From Thermogemmatispora carboxidivorans (GTDB taxonomy: Bacteria; Chloroflexota; Ktedonobacteria; Ktedonobacterales; Ktedonobacteraceae): 64,000 bases of DNA. Location of the stretch: assembly GCF_000702505.1 (NCBI RefSeq), contig NZ_JNIM01000001.1, positions 5,184,327-5,248,326 of the forward strand, read 5' to 3'. Both the position numbers and the translations under genes were made by a program. Below, piece after piece: positions 33,772 to 42,988 of this stretch. Under the pieces are notes generated by a model, which did not search any database, was not told where the DNA came from, and saw only the letters and a list, made by a program, of their open reading frames with translations. Position 1 is the first letter of the stretch. The number at the start of each line of letters is the position of its first letter.

Positions 33772-34953
33772 ATGACCCAGCCTCTGAGCGGCATTCGTGT
33801 ACTCGACCTCTCCCGCCTCTTGCCTGGAGGCTACGCCTCACAATTGCTGGCCGACTTTGGAGCCGACGTCATCAAGGTCGAAGAGCCTGGCAGCGGCGAC
33901 TACGGACGGTATATGCCCCCCCACGGTCCCGGCGGTATGGGCCTGGCCTTTCTGGCAGTCAACCGTAATAAGCGTAGCCTGACGCTGAACCTTAAGTCTG
34001 AGGAGGGCCGGGCTATTTTCCTGCGCCTGGTACGCAGCGCCGATGTCCTGCTGGAGAGCTTCCGCCCCGGGGTCATGGCGCGCCTGGGCCTGGGCTATGA
34101 GCAGCTACGCGAGGTTCGCCCCGAGCTGATCTACTGCGCCATTAGCGGCTACGGCCAGGATGGACCCTACAGTCAGCGCGCTGGCCACGACCTGAATTAT
34201 CTCGGTTATGCTGGCCTGCTACACTACAACCGCGATCCAGAGGGGAGGCCGGTTATGCCTCCGACTCAGCTAGCCGATCTGGCCGGCGGCGGCCTGATGG
34301 CTGTGATCGGCATCCTCACAGCCCTCGTCGGGCGCAGCCAGACCGGTCAGGGACGCCTGGTCGATGTCTCCATGACAGAGGGAGCGATGGCCCTCCTGCC
34401 CCTGGCCATCAGCGGCTACCTGACAACAGGCCAGGCCCCCCAACCAGGGCACTCTCCCCTCGATGGCGGCCTGCCCTGCTACAATATTTATGAGACAAGA
34501 GATGGGGGCTATATTACTCTGGCCGCCCTCGAACCGAAATTCTGGCACGCCTTCTGCACGCGCATCGGCCATCTGGAGCTGCTGCCCTTCCATACACCCG
34601 TTGGCCCCGAGGAGCGCCAACAGGCGATCACCATTCTACAAAGTATCTTCAAAACCAGAACACGCGATGAGTGGCTGGCCGAGCTGGCCGATCTCGACGC
34701 CTGCGTCGGGCCGGTCTATGCTCTCGAAGAGGCGCTCAATGACCCCCACGCACAGGCCCGCGGGGTCGCCCAGATGAGCGAAATCGCCGGCGCAACGCTC
34801 GGTACCTTGCGCCCCTTCCCACGTCTCTCCGAGACGCCCCCAGAAGCGCGCTACCAGCCGCCACAGCTGGGTGAGCATAGCACCGCGCTCCTGAGCGAAC
34901 TTGGCTACAGCCAGGAAGAAATCGCCTCCTTCCGCGCCCGGGGCATCATTTGA
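33772..34953 (+). CDS. CaiB/BaiF-family CoA transferase, alpha-methylacyl-CoA racemase-like
   Basis: A 393-residue class III CoA transferase family protein. GHDLNYLGYAG (His139/Asp140) and Asp169 in QLADLAGGG correspond to the catalytic His/Asp pair of alpha-methylacyl-CoA racemase (GHDINY and GDFGGG). N-terminal LSGIRVLDLSRLLPGGYASQ and VNRNKRSLTLNLKS are standard for the family. A racemase of 2-methylacyl-CoA in branched fatty acid or bile-type acid breakdown is thus favoured over a CoA transferase, where the same Asp would be the nucleophile. Start ATG at 33772 with AAGGAG. Confidence 0.88.
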   Translation: MTQPLSGIRVLDLSRLLPGGYASQLLADFGADVIKVEEPGSGDYGRYMPPHGPGGMGLAFLAVNRNKRSLTLNLKSEEGRAIFLRLVRSADVLLESFRPGVMARLGLGYEQLREVRPELIYCAISGYGQDGPYSQRAGHDLNYLGYAGLLHYNRDPEGRPVMPPTQLADLAGGGLMAVIGILTALVGRSQTGQGRLVDVSMTEGAMALLPLAISGYLTTGQAPQPGHSPLDGGLPCYNIYETRDGGYITLAALEPKFWHAFCTRIGHLELLPFHTPVGPEERQQAITILQSIFKTRTRDEWLAELADLDACVGPVYALEEALNDPHAQARGVAQMSEIAGATLGTLRPFPRLSETPPEARYQPPQLGEHSTALLSELGYSQEEIASFRARGII

Positions 34954-35133
34954 GGAGAAACTAGCCAGTCAGCCCTCGCTGACCCTGACCTGGCTTCCCT
35001 GGAGAGAGGGGCAGGGACAGCAACCAGGAAGAAGAGAGAACGACGCAGCCCACAGCGAACAAACAAGCAGACAGGCAAGCCATAAGCAGAAACCTGGTCG
35101 ATGTGATACACTAAGGGAGAGAGAGCAGCGGAT

Positions 35134-36420
35134 ATGCAACAAGGGACCCCAGAGGGAAGAGAGGAACCGGGCCAGCGTCTCTGGCAGCGCCTGCCACCTA
35201 ATCCTCTCGCAGAGCTACGCCAGGTCGCTGAGGAACGAGAGCGAGCAGGTCAGGCGCTGCTCCGTCTAGAGATTGGCGAGCCGAGCTTTCGCACTCCGCC
35301 GCACATCACCGCAGCCGCCCTTGCCTCCTTGCAGGAAGAACCCCAAACCTACGGCCCATCCTGCGGCTGGCCCTGGCTGCGCGAGCTCCTGACGGAGAAG
35401 ATCAGGCGCATCAATGGCTATGAGGTCTCGCCGGCCAATATTGGGGTGACCGTCGGCGGAACGGGGGCAGTCCAGCTAGCCTTATTGGCGACCGTTGGCG
35501 AGGGTGACGAGGTGCTGCTGCCCAATCCCGGCTGGCCCCACTACTATCGCCAGCTCGCCATTGCTGGCGCCAGGCCCGTGCCCTACCCGCTCGATCCGGC
35601 CAGCGGCTGGCTCCCAGACTTGCGTGAGCTGGAGCGCCGGGTCAGCACGCGCACACGCCTGCTGATCGTCAACAGCCCAGGCAATCCAACCGGAGCCGTC
35701 TTTCCCCGGGAGATGGTCACGGCTCTCCTGGACTTTGCCCGCCGCCATCGACTGCTCTTGCTCTCAGATGAATGTTACGATGAGCTTGTCTTTGAAGGTG
35801 AGCATATCAGCCCCGCGACGCTGCTGACACCAGCGGAGCGCGAGCGGGAAGGCTTCATCGCGATCTATAGCTTTTCAAAAACATATGCCATGACCGGCTG
35901 GCGCATCGGCTACCTGGTCGCGAGCCAGACTCTTATGCGCAGCCTCAGCCAGGTGCTCGATGCCAGCTATACCAGCCTGCCGCTGGCGACTCAGCGCGCC
36001 GCAGCAGCAGCCCTGCGCGGACCACAGGACTGCGTCGCTCAGATGCGCGCCGCCTACCGCCAGCGCCGCGATCGCGCGGTGGCCTTGCTGAAGCGCTACG
36101 GACGCTACGAGTACACCCCGCACGGCGCCTTTTACATCCTGGTCAAAACCAGCAGCCAGCCAGACGGTGGACGCCACAGCAACAAGAGCGGCAGCACACT
36201 GTCCAACGCTTTCGCCCTGGAACTGCTCCGCCGCCGGAACGTGCTGGTCGTACCAGGAAGCCTCTTCGGCCCCCAGACCGTTGACTACGTGCGCGTCTCC
36301 CTGGGAGCGGAGGAGGAGACCATCGAGCAGGGCCTCAGCGCCATCTGTGAGCTGTGCGAGGAAGAGGAACACGTGCCAGGAGTCGGAGAGACACGTGAGC
36401 ACAGCAAGGAGTTGGAATAG
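35134..36420 (+). CDS. PLP-dependent class I/II aminotransferase
   Basis: A 428-residue fold-type I aminotransferase. The PLP lysine is Lys249 in YSFSKTYAMTGWRIGYL; NSPGNPTGAVF (from 180), GGTGAVQLAL and the final Arg in VDYVRVSLG are also present. It is similar in length and motifs to aspartate-type or aromatic/branched-chain transaminases; the donor and acceptor cannot be read directly. Residues 386-428 form an acidic extension. The start is ATG 35134 after GGGAGAGAGAG. It follows the CaiB-like gene after 180 bases. Confidence 0.92.
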   Translation: MQQGTPEGREEPGQRLWQRLPPNPLAELRQVAEERERAGQALLRLEIGEPSFRTPPHITAAALASLQEEPQTYGPSCGWPWLRELLTEKIRRINGYEVSPANIGVTVGGTGAVQLALLATVGEGDEVLLPNPGWPHYYRQLAIAGARPVPYPLDPASGWLPDLRELERRVSTRTRLLIVNSPGNPTGAVFPREMVTALLDFARRHRLLLLSDECYDELVFEGEHISPATLLTPAEREREGFIAIYSFSKTYAMTGWRIGYLVASQTLMRSLSQVLDASYTSLPLATQRAAAAALRGPQDCVAQMRAAYRQRRDRAVALLKRYGRYEYTPHGAFYILVKTSSQPDGGRHSNKSGSTLSNAFALELLRRRNVLVVPGSLFGPQTVDYVRVSLGAEEETIEQGLSAICELCEEEEHVPGVGETREHSKELE

Positions 36421-36492
36421 CACCAAGCAAGAAAACAAGAAAATAAGCACAAGAGCGCAACGGGGCCCGGCGGGTCGCCTGTCTCCTCAGCG

Positions 36493-37347
36493 TTACTTAT
36501 AGGCTACCACGCCAAACGCCTCCTGACGCGGCACCACTCGCGCAAAGCCGGCTTCCTGCAAGCGGCGGGTCACGCCCCGCAGGGTAATGCTAGCCGCACG
36601 GCTCTGCAGGTCGCCCACATAGTGGAAGAGGCGCCCCCCTCCGCGGAGTACCCGATACAGCTCGCGATAGAAGGCACCCGAGTAGAGTTCGCCAGCCAAC
36701 TCGAAGGCTGGCGGATCATGGATAATGCGCGAAAAATACTGATCGGGAAAGGTCGGCACCAGCTCACCGGCGTCGCCAAGCATGCGGCGGATCTTCGGGT
36801 GATGGAAGAGATCCTGTGACCAGGGATTAAAACGGGCCACCTCCTGGACCGCAGGATCAAGCTCGATAGTAATCACCTCGTCGGCAAAACGAGCTGCTTC
36901 GACGGCGGTATACCCCAGGCCAGTAGCAGTGTCCAGCACGCGCCCGGCGATGGGCGCCAGCGTGCGCATCTTGAGGCGCGTGTCCTCCAGCGGATCAACC
37001 TCCTTCACACGGTGCATGACGAAGCCAGCGATCAGCAGGCTGGGCGCTCCCCGCGTCGGATACAGGCTACAGGGGCGATTGGTCACGGCTGAGAAGGTCT
37101 GAATGGCCCGCACGGAACCATGTTCCAGCAGGAAACAACTATTGAGCGCAGAAGCGACGCGCTCAACATCATCCCAGCGCAACAACTCGCCCGAAGGGAA
37201 AAGCACCCCCTCTTCGGTAAGGGCAACCGTCACTTGGGAGAGGCCCAGGTCCGGCGAGAGTTCCCACTGCCGCCTTCCCTCCCGACGAGCCTGCAAAAGA
37301 GGGGCAACCTGGACGTGTGATAAGACAACGTGTAGGCTGGTGACCAC
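36493..37347 (-). CDS. SAM-dependent methyltransferase of archaeal type (COG2521-like)
   Basis: A 284-residue protein. The N-terminal part (VTVALTEEGVLFPSGELL) is followed by DTRLKMRTLAPIAGRVLDTATGLGYTAVEAA (SAM motif I), VITIELDP, RFNPWSQDLF, IHDPPAF (motif IV) and VLRGGGRLFHYVGDLQSRAAS. This pattern matches a group known mainly as predicted archaeal methyltransferases. DPP(A/F) is similar to N- or C-methylating enzymes on nucleic acids, but substrate is unknown. Starts with GTG at 37347 after GAGG. Ancient transfer from archaea is possible. Confidence 0.82.
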   Translation of the reverse strand: MVTSLHVVLSHVQVAPLLQARREGRRQWELSPDLGLSQVTVALTEEGVLFPSGELLRWDDVERVASALNSCFLLEHGSVRAIQTFSAVTNRPCSLYPTRGAPSLLIAGFVMHRVKEVDPLEDTRLKMRTLAPIAGRVLDTATGLGYTAVEAARFADEVITIELDPAVQEVARFNPWSQDLFHHPKIRRMLGDAGELVPTFPDQYFSRIIHDPPAFELAGELYSGAFYRELYRVLRGGGRLFHYVGDLQSRAASITLRGVTRRLQEAGFARVVPRQEAFGVVAYK

Positions 37348-37466
37348 AGGTCGCAGTTCCTCAATAGTGAATGGTAGGTGTTGGCGCGAAGATTATATAT
37401 GGGAGCAAGCTTCAATGCAAGGGGGCCATTTTGACTAACTAAGAGTCTTACTCTCAGGGGCATTTA

Positions 37467-37495
37467 TTGCCATCGGGGTAGACAGCGAGTATAAT
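37467..37495 (+). promoter_or_regulatory. Promoter of the GH38 gene
   Basis: -35 TTGCCA (37467-37472), 17-base spacer, perfect -10 TATAAT (37490-37495). The leader would be about 120 bases. Confidence 0.75.
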
Positions 37496-37623
37496 GTCTT
37501 TCAACATTTATTGTACCTGCATCGGTAATCGCCGTCTGCTAGCAGGTTCCCCGCCAGGCCGTGCAGGTGGTAAATGCACAGCAATAAATCGATAAAAGAT
37601 GGAAACATAACAAGGGAAAACAT

Positions 37624-40600
37624 ATGAGTGGGCAACTCAGCATCATTCTGGTGCCACATACCCATTGGGACCGCGAGTGGTATCTGACCTTTCAGCAGTT
37701 CCGTATCCGACTGGTGCAAACCATAGACAAACTGCTGAATATCATGGAACAAGACCCTGCATTCAAGCACTTCATGCTCGATGGGCAAACGATCGTCCTT
37801 GAAGACTACCTGGAGGTGCGACCGGAGCAAGAGGAGCGTCTCAAGCAATACATTGCCGAGGGGCGCATTCTCATCGGCCCCTGGTATCTCCAGCCCGATG
37901 AGTTTCTGGTGAGTGGCGAGTCGCTGATTCGCAATCTGCAGACGGGTCTCAAGCAAGCTGCGCGATTTGGGGAGCCTATGCGTGTTGGCTACTTGCCAGA
38001 CTGCTTCGGTCATATTGCCCAGATGCCGCAGATTCTGCAGGGGTTTGGCATTGACAGCGCGGTTCTCTGGCGAGGTGTGGGCGAGGAGGTCAGAGAAAGT
38101 GAATTCTATTGGGAGGCGCCAGATGGCACCAGGGTTCTGGTGATCTACCTGCCCGAAGGCTATGGCAACGCTCGCCTGATGCCCCTGACTCCCGATGCCT
38201 TTATCACCCGGTTGGAGATGGTGGTCTCGCAGCTGCTCGATCGTACTCCAACCATGACGGACACGCTGCTCCTGATGAACGGCTCCGACCATCTGGAGCC
38301 ACAGCAGGGCCTGCCAGCAACCATTGAGGCTGCGAACAAACTCCTGGGGAACGCCTCGCGCTCTGGTCACAGCAATCATCATCAGTATGAAGGTATCCAT
38401 ATTCAGATCGGCACCATTCCCCAGTACATCGAGCAGGTGCGCCAGCGCATCGAGCAGCAGCAGCGTCAACTTCGCCATCTCACAGGCGAGTTGCGCAGCA
38501 GCAGATATGCTCATCTACTGCCGGCTGTCCTTTCGACGCGCATGTGGATCAAGCAGCAGAATACCGCCCAGGAGCATCTGCTGCAGCACTGGGTTGAGCC
38601 TTTGACGCTCTGGGCCTGGAAACTCGGCGATGACTATCCGCGCGGCCTGATCAACCTGGCCTGGAAGTACTTGCTGCAGAACCAGCCGCACGACAGCATC
38701 TGTGGCTGCAGCATCGACCAGGTCCATCGTGAGAATAGCGTCCGCTTTGCGCAGTGTCAGCAGATTGGCGAGGCTCTGATCACTCGAGCCCTGCAGCGGG
38801 TCACTGATAGTATGCGGACGCTGCCGCCGCCGTCGTTGGCGGATCACGGGCAGAGACCTTTCCCGATCGTGGTCTTTAATATGGGAGCGGGACCACGTAA
38901 TGCAGCGGTCCCTGTCGAGGTCCATATCGCTGAGTCACTGCAGCGCGCGATCCTCGTCGATGAGAACGGTCGCGCTTTGCCCTTCCGGGTGTTGGGCGAG
39001 CATCGGCGGCGTATCGGCAGCCAGACGATCCAACGTCTGGCCCTGGCTCGCATGCAAGCCGTGGGCACCTTTGACCGCCCCGGCCAGTTCCTGGCGTTGA
39101 CTCACGATACCATCAGGATCGCGATGGGCATCCCCGATGATCCCGATGAGATCGTTGATCTGCGCGTGCTGCCCGCCGCTACTCCCGACCTGCGCCGTAT
39201 CGAGATCGCCCTTGCGCCCTCTACTTTGCTCAAAGGCGATCGCGAGCGCCTGCTCGCCAGCGAGCAGGAGGTGCTGCAGCTGCTCCAGCGCGAGGAGATC
39301 AAGGCGTTGGAGTTCGAGGTCTTCGAATTGGCTCAGCAGAAGGTCGAGTTCCTGGCCAGCGCGCTGCCACCCTACGGGGCTAAAACTTACTGGCTCTATC
39401 CAGCGGTTCAGCCCGACCAGGTTCCGCCGCTGGAGCATGCCACCCTGGGCAGCGGCCCGCAGTCGATTGAGAATGAGTTTTACCGCGTCGAGGTGGATGG
39501 CGAACTCGGCACGCTGACCGTAACCGACAAAGAAACGGGCGCGGTTTTCCGCGGCTTGCATCGTTTTGTTGATGGCGGCGATGTTGGTGACCTGTATACC
39601 TACTGTCCGCCCACGCACGATACGCTGATCAGCAGGCCGGCTCAGCCACCACGCATTGAGCTGTTGAGCGCCGGTCCGGTGCGCGCTGCTCTGCGCATTA
39701 GCTCGCTCTGGCGTCTGCCGGCGAGCTGTAGCGAGAGCCGCGATCGCCGCAGCGAGCGCTTCGTCGACTGCCCGATCATCAGCGAGATCTCGCTCTACCC
39801 TGGGGTGCGCCGCATCGATATCCATACGACGGTGGAGAATAATGCGCGCGACCACCGTCTGCGGGCCCTGTTCCCGATCCCTTATACAATAGAAAGGGTG
39901 GCCGCCGAGGGAACGTTTGAGGTGCGTCTGCGTCCGGTGACAGCTCCTCGCCCGGCGAATGTCAGCGAGTGGGCCGAGGCGCCCGTCAATACCTTCCCGC
40001 AGAAGCGCTTTGTTGATCTCAGCGATGGTCAGATCGGCCTGGCGGTGCTCAACCGCGGCCTGCCGGAATACGAGGTTGTGCAGAGCGGGCCGGGCCTGGC
40101 TCCGGGACAGATGGCGCTGGCTTTGACCCTGCTGCGCTGCGTCGAGTGGCTCTCGCGCGACGATCTTTCAACGCGCCAGGGTCCTGCTGGCCCGATGTAC
40201 TATACACCAGAGGCTCAGTGTCCTGGGCGTCACGAATTTGACTATGCGCTGGTGCCACATCGCGGTACGTGGGAGGCCGAGGCTGGCCTGGTGCTGCGCG
40301 AGGCGCAGGCCCTCAATCTGCCAGCCCGTGCCACGGTGACCAGCCAGCACGATGGCCAGCTCCCAGCTTGCGCCTCGCTGATCGAGGTCTCGCCCCCTGA
40401 GCTGGTGGTCAGTGCCATTAAGCGCTCGCTCGATGACCAGGGCTGGGTAGTGCGCGTCTATAATCCGCTCGACCACGAGGTCGAGGCCACTTTCCGCCCC
40501 GGTCTTGCCGCCAGCCAGGCCTTTGTGGCAAACTTACTGGAGGAGCCGCGTGAGCAGCTTGGATGGCAGGGAGGTCAGGATAGCTCATCGCTGCAGAATA

Positions 40601-40659
40601 CACCTCCCATCCGGCGGCAGCTGCGCGCCGGGGAGATCGTGACGCTGCTGTTCCGTTAG
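37624..40659 (+). CDS. Glycoside hydrolase family 38 alpha-mannosidase
   Basis: A 1011-residue retaining alpha-mannosidase. The zinc site is seen in PHTHWDREWYLTF (His12, His14 context, Asp16) and the catalytic nucleophile is Asp126 in GYLPDCFGHIAQMPQIL. A helical middle domain (NQPHDSICGCSIDQVH around 350-370 supplies further zinc-site histidine) is followed by beta-sandwich domains. Length and motifs fit MngB/ManA-type enzymes that remove mannose from mannosylglycerate, phospho-mannosyl or oligomannose substrates. No signal peptide, so it is cytoplasmic. No transporter adjoins it; it has its own strong promoter. Confidence 0.95.
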   Translation: MSGQLSIILVPHTHWDREWYLTFQQFRIRLVQTIDKLLNIMEQDPAFKHFMLDGQTIVLEDYLEVRPEQEERLKQYIAEGRILIGPWYLQPDEFLVSGESLIRNLQTGLKQAARFGEPMRVGYLPDCFGHIAQMPQILQGFGIDSAVLWRGVGEEVRESEFYWEAPDGTRVLVIYLPEGYGNARLMPLTPDAFITRLEMVVSQLLDRTPTMTDTLLLMNGSDHLEPQQGLPATIEAANKLLGNASRSGHSNHHQYEGIHIQIGTIPQYIEQVRQRIEQQQRQLRHLTGELRSSRYAHLLPAVLSTRMWIKQQNTAQEHLLQHWVEPLTLWAWKLGDDYPRGLINLAWKYLLQNQPHDSICGCSIDQVHRENSVRFAQCQQIGEALITRALQRVTDSMRTLPPPSLADHGQRPFPIVVFNMGAGPRNAAVPVEVHIAESLQRAILVDENGRALPFRVLGEHRRRIGSQTIQRLALARMQAVGTFDRPGQFLALTHDTIRIAMGIPDDPDEIVDLRVLPAATPDLRRIEIALAPSTLLKGDRERLLASEQEVLQLLQREEIKALEFEVFELAQQKVEFLASALPPYGAKTYWLYPAVQPDQVPPLEHATLGSGPQSIENEFYRVEVDGELGTLTVTDKETGAVFRGLHRFVDGGDVGDLYTYCPPTHDTLISRPAQPPRIELLSAGPVRAALRISSLWRLPASCSESRDRRSERFVDCPIISEISLYPGVRRIDIHTTVENNARDHRLRALFPIPYTIERVAAEGTFEVRLRPVTAPRPANVSEWAEAPVNTFPQKRFVDLSDGQIGLAVLNRGLPEYEVVQSGPGLAPGQMALALTLLRCVEWLSRDDLSTRQGPAGPMYYTPEAQCPGRHEFDYALVPHRGTWEAEAGLVLREAQALNLPARATVTSQHDGQLPACASLIEVSPPELVVSAIKRSLDDQGWVVRVYNPLDHEVEATFRPGLAASQAFVANLLEEPREQLGWQGGQDSSSLQNTPPIRRQLRAGEIVTLLFR

Positions 40660-40983
40660 GCCAGGCTTCTGTGAGTCCTTAACTCAGCCTCGACAGGATA
40701 GCGCGCTTGCGCTCACTCTCCCTGAAACACGATGGTCGAGAGCTGAGCGAGGGATGACCAGCCTTAAGGTGAGGTACAACGGGAAGAATGATAGCGGGGC
40801 GGCCCTGGCGATAGCGCCCCCCAGATGGGCGCCCGCTCGACCGCCCCGCCATAGGATCTTTCTCCTCGGCAGACAAGCCCTGGGGGAGTACTGGAAGTCC
40901 TGGAAGGAGCAACATTCAACCGGGGATGTCCGTTGTAATTGTGTGTACTGAGCTATGTCTATTCTGAAAGGGGCCTTCATCCT
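40660..40983. other. Spacer with a structured GC-rich inverted repeat
   Basis: About 320 bases between two plus-strand genes. It contains a three-stem, GC-rich fold at 40794-40849 followed by a T-rich stretch. Beyond it only the upstream region of the zinc-ribbon gene is seen. Confidence 0.5.
40794..40849 (+). repeat. Structured GC-rich inverted repeat (possible terminator)
   Basis: Outer 9-bp stem GCGGGGCGG (40794-40802) with CCGCCCCGC (40841-40849), enclosing GGCG-ATAG-CGCC and the self-complementary GGGCGCCC. The following ATAGGATCTTTCTCC is moderately T-rich. It may end the GH38 transcript. Confidence 0.5.
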
Positions 40984-41607
40984 GTGAACGCGCAATCGCT
41001 TAGCCTTATTCTTGGAGCTACCCCCAGTGGGGGCGGTCTGCTCACAACCCTGCAGAACGCACTGGGGTTCATTATCAGTTTTTTTCTGGCTTTCTTCTTC
41101 GTTTTCTGGATAAGCTTAATCATCTGGACATTCCGCGATATCCGTTCCCGCTCTCAGGATCTGGCCACCCAGGTCATTGCAACCTTGCTGGTGGCTGTCT
41201 TTAATGTGGGCGGACTGCTGATCTACCTGATCTTGCGCCCTCGCCAGACTCTGGCAGAGATCTATGAGCGCCAGCTGGAAGAAGAGTCGCTGCTGGCCGA
41301 GATGACCGAGCGCCAGACGTGCACCAATTGCCATGCCCGCGTCGAGTCGGATTTCCAGATCTGCCCCTCCTGCGGGCAGAAGCTCAAGCGGCCTTGCCCG
41401 AAGTGCGAGCGCCTTCTTGAGTTGCGCTGGTCGTTCTGCCCTTACTGCGCCACAAATCTGATGGCGATGCCTATGCAGGGCATGCCCAGCGTCCCCGGCG
41501 TCTCCGCTGTGCCCGGCGTTCCGTCAATGCCAGGCGTAGCCGGCATGCCCGCCAACCAGCCGCCAGGCGTTCCAATGAGCGGGCCGCTCGGCGGTAACCG
41601 CTTTTAG
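40984..41607 (+). CDS. Membrane protein with double zinc ribbon
   Basis: A 207-residue protein. Two transmembrane helices (NALGFIISFFLAFFFVFWISLIIW and VIATLLVAVFNVGGLLIYLIL) come first, then a cytoplasmic double zinc ribbon with four CxxC knuckles (CTNC, CPSC, CPKC, CPYC) and a Met/Pro/Gly/Val repeat tail (MPSVPGV, SAVPGV, PSMPGV units). The helix part resembles small plasma-membrane proteolipid-like proteins. GTG at 40984 follows AAAGGGG by ten bases. Function unknown; this type of architecture is common in Ktedonobacteria-like genomes by my recollection. Confidence 0.78.
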   Translation: MNAQSLSLILGATPSGGGLLTTLQNALGFIISFFLAFFFVFWISLIIWTFRDIRSRSQDLATQVIATLLVAVFNVGGLLIYLILRPRQTLAEIYERQLEEESLLAEMTERQTCTNCHARVESDFQICPSCGQKLKRPCPKCERLLELRWSFCPYCATNLMAMPMQGMPSVPGVSAVPGVPSMPGVAGMPANQPPGVPMSGPLGGNRF

Positions 41608-42988
41608 CCCTGGCCCTTAACTTCTGATGCTCGCTTGCTCTTTCCAGACTCTGTTTTGGCTGGCTGAGGGGCTGAGTAAGTGAGTACAGGCATAATCGAG
41701 CGCTTGCTTGAGTAAACAACTGGCCAACAGCGATCGCTGAGGAGACGATGGATTGGCACCGGCTCTGGCTGCCCGGCCCGTCTTGCTCTGTTGCTCGTTT
41801 GCCTGTCTATCTGGCACCTTTTCCCTCACACGGTGAGTGTTGTGCTGGCTCCCAGGCACTAGCTCGGTATTCCCTGCTCTGTTGCAGGCCACGGTGACCG
41901 GCGAAGAGCCGCCTGCCCAGTTCGTTGACCTGGCCAGACGGCTCTTGTCTCATCTCAGTCAGCCCTCTCGCTCTCGTCCCGACCACCCACTGGCCCGCCG
42001 TCTGGCTTGCTCAGACCGCTCGCAGGGAGAATGAGATGGATGGAGCTGGCCACTCGCTGTGGGCTTTGCTTCCGTGGTGGGCGGCTCGCTTCGCCCAAAC
42101 CCTGCCTGGGAAGAGGTGGGCGCTCCTGCCATGAGCACCAGCCCGGAAGAGGAGGAGGAAGGAGATGGGGCGAGAAAGAGATAGGGGACGAGGCAGAGGA
42201 GCGCCTGAGCCAGCCGGCAGGAATGAGGACCTGATAGCCTGACAGCGAGGCCAGATCAGTAGACTACATCCGCCCACCTGCCAGCCCGCCTTAGCTCTAG
42301 CAGTGGTCAATCTGTCCATCTTTGATTGGCCCAACGCTCTGCATGTGATATAATAAGAGAGACACCAAAGGGTAACTTCGTTACCACATTGGCTTCTCTC
42401 TTTCAGAAAGAACAGATAAGCAGCATAGCAGCTAGATCTTTTCCTCACAGATCCTGTCTTCTCGCCCTGGTCAGCACGAAGGTGCTTGAGACCGCCAGGC
42501 GCACGCTTCCAGACGATGCGCAACCGAGGGATGGATGGCGCTGGCTGCGCCTTGGCTCAGCAGACCAGAGAGGAGCGGGAGTAAGGCAGCAAACCAAGCA
42601 AACAGTAAGGTTCTTGACGAGTGTCGCCTGTCCGTCTCGCTGTCCAGCCTGGGTGGAGAACACCAGTGAGCCTGATTGCTGCTTTGGCCAGTGAGCAAGC
42701 GAGCAAGCAGACGGAATGGAGAAGAGAGGCCCGCGCCTTCGTTCCTGAGACTGCAGCCGGCTCACTCCAGCAGGAAAGCAGGCAGGCGGTGAGAACAGAC
42801 CGACCCGCCCCTCCATCCGTGACCCGGGCAGAGGCGGCCAGATCTCTCACAGCAGAACTCGTCGCCAGCCAGATAGGCGCTGGCCCACGCGAGTCTACAG
42901 GCTGCGATAGCTACGAGGGCGAGAGCGGCCTCTTCGCTCTTTTCCTATAAATAGAAGGCTGTTAGCGCTAAAGGAACGTGCAGACCCT
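41608..42988. other. Long non-coding region upstream of gyrB (1.4 kb)
   Basis: No frame here looks like a real gene. It contains a period-4 tract at 42689-42712, an extended -10 promoter (42326-42354), a small perfect hairpin just after its start point (GGTAAC-TTC-GTTACC, 42371-42385), and a stem AGAGCG/CGCTCT (42922-42940) followed by TTT shortly before gyrB. If the promoter drives gyrB its leader is about 630 bases. Confidence 0.55.
42326..42354 (+). promoter_or_regulatory. Extended -10 promoter upstream of gyrB
   Basis: -35 TTGGCC (42326-42331), 17-base spacer, TGA before a perfect TATAAT (42349-42354). It points toward gyrB 630 bases away, with nothing else downstream that it could serve on the plus strand. 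Confidence 0.65.

Noticed and set aside
42376..42400. Attenuator or riboswitch directly after the gyrB promoter
   Set aside because: Only a 6-bp hairpin with a 3-base loop is visible and no T-run follows; too little to name.
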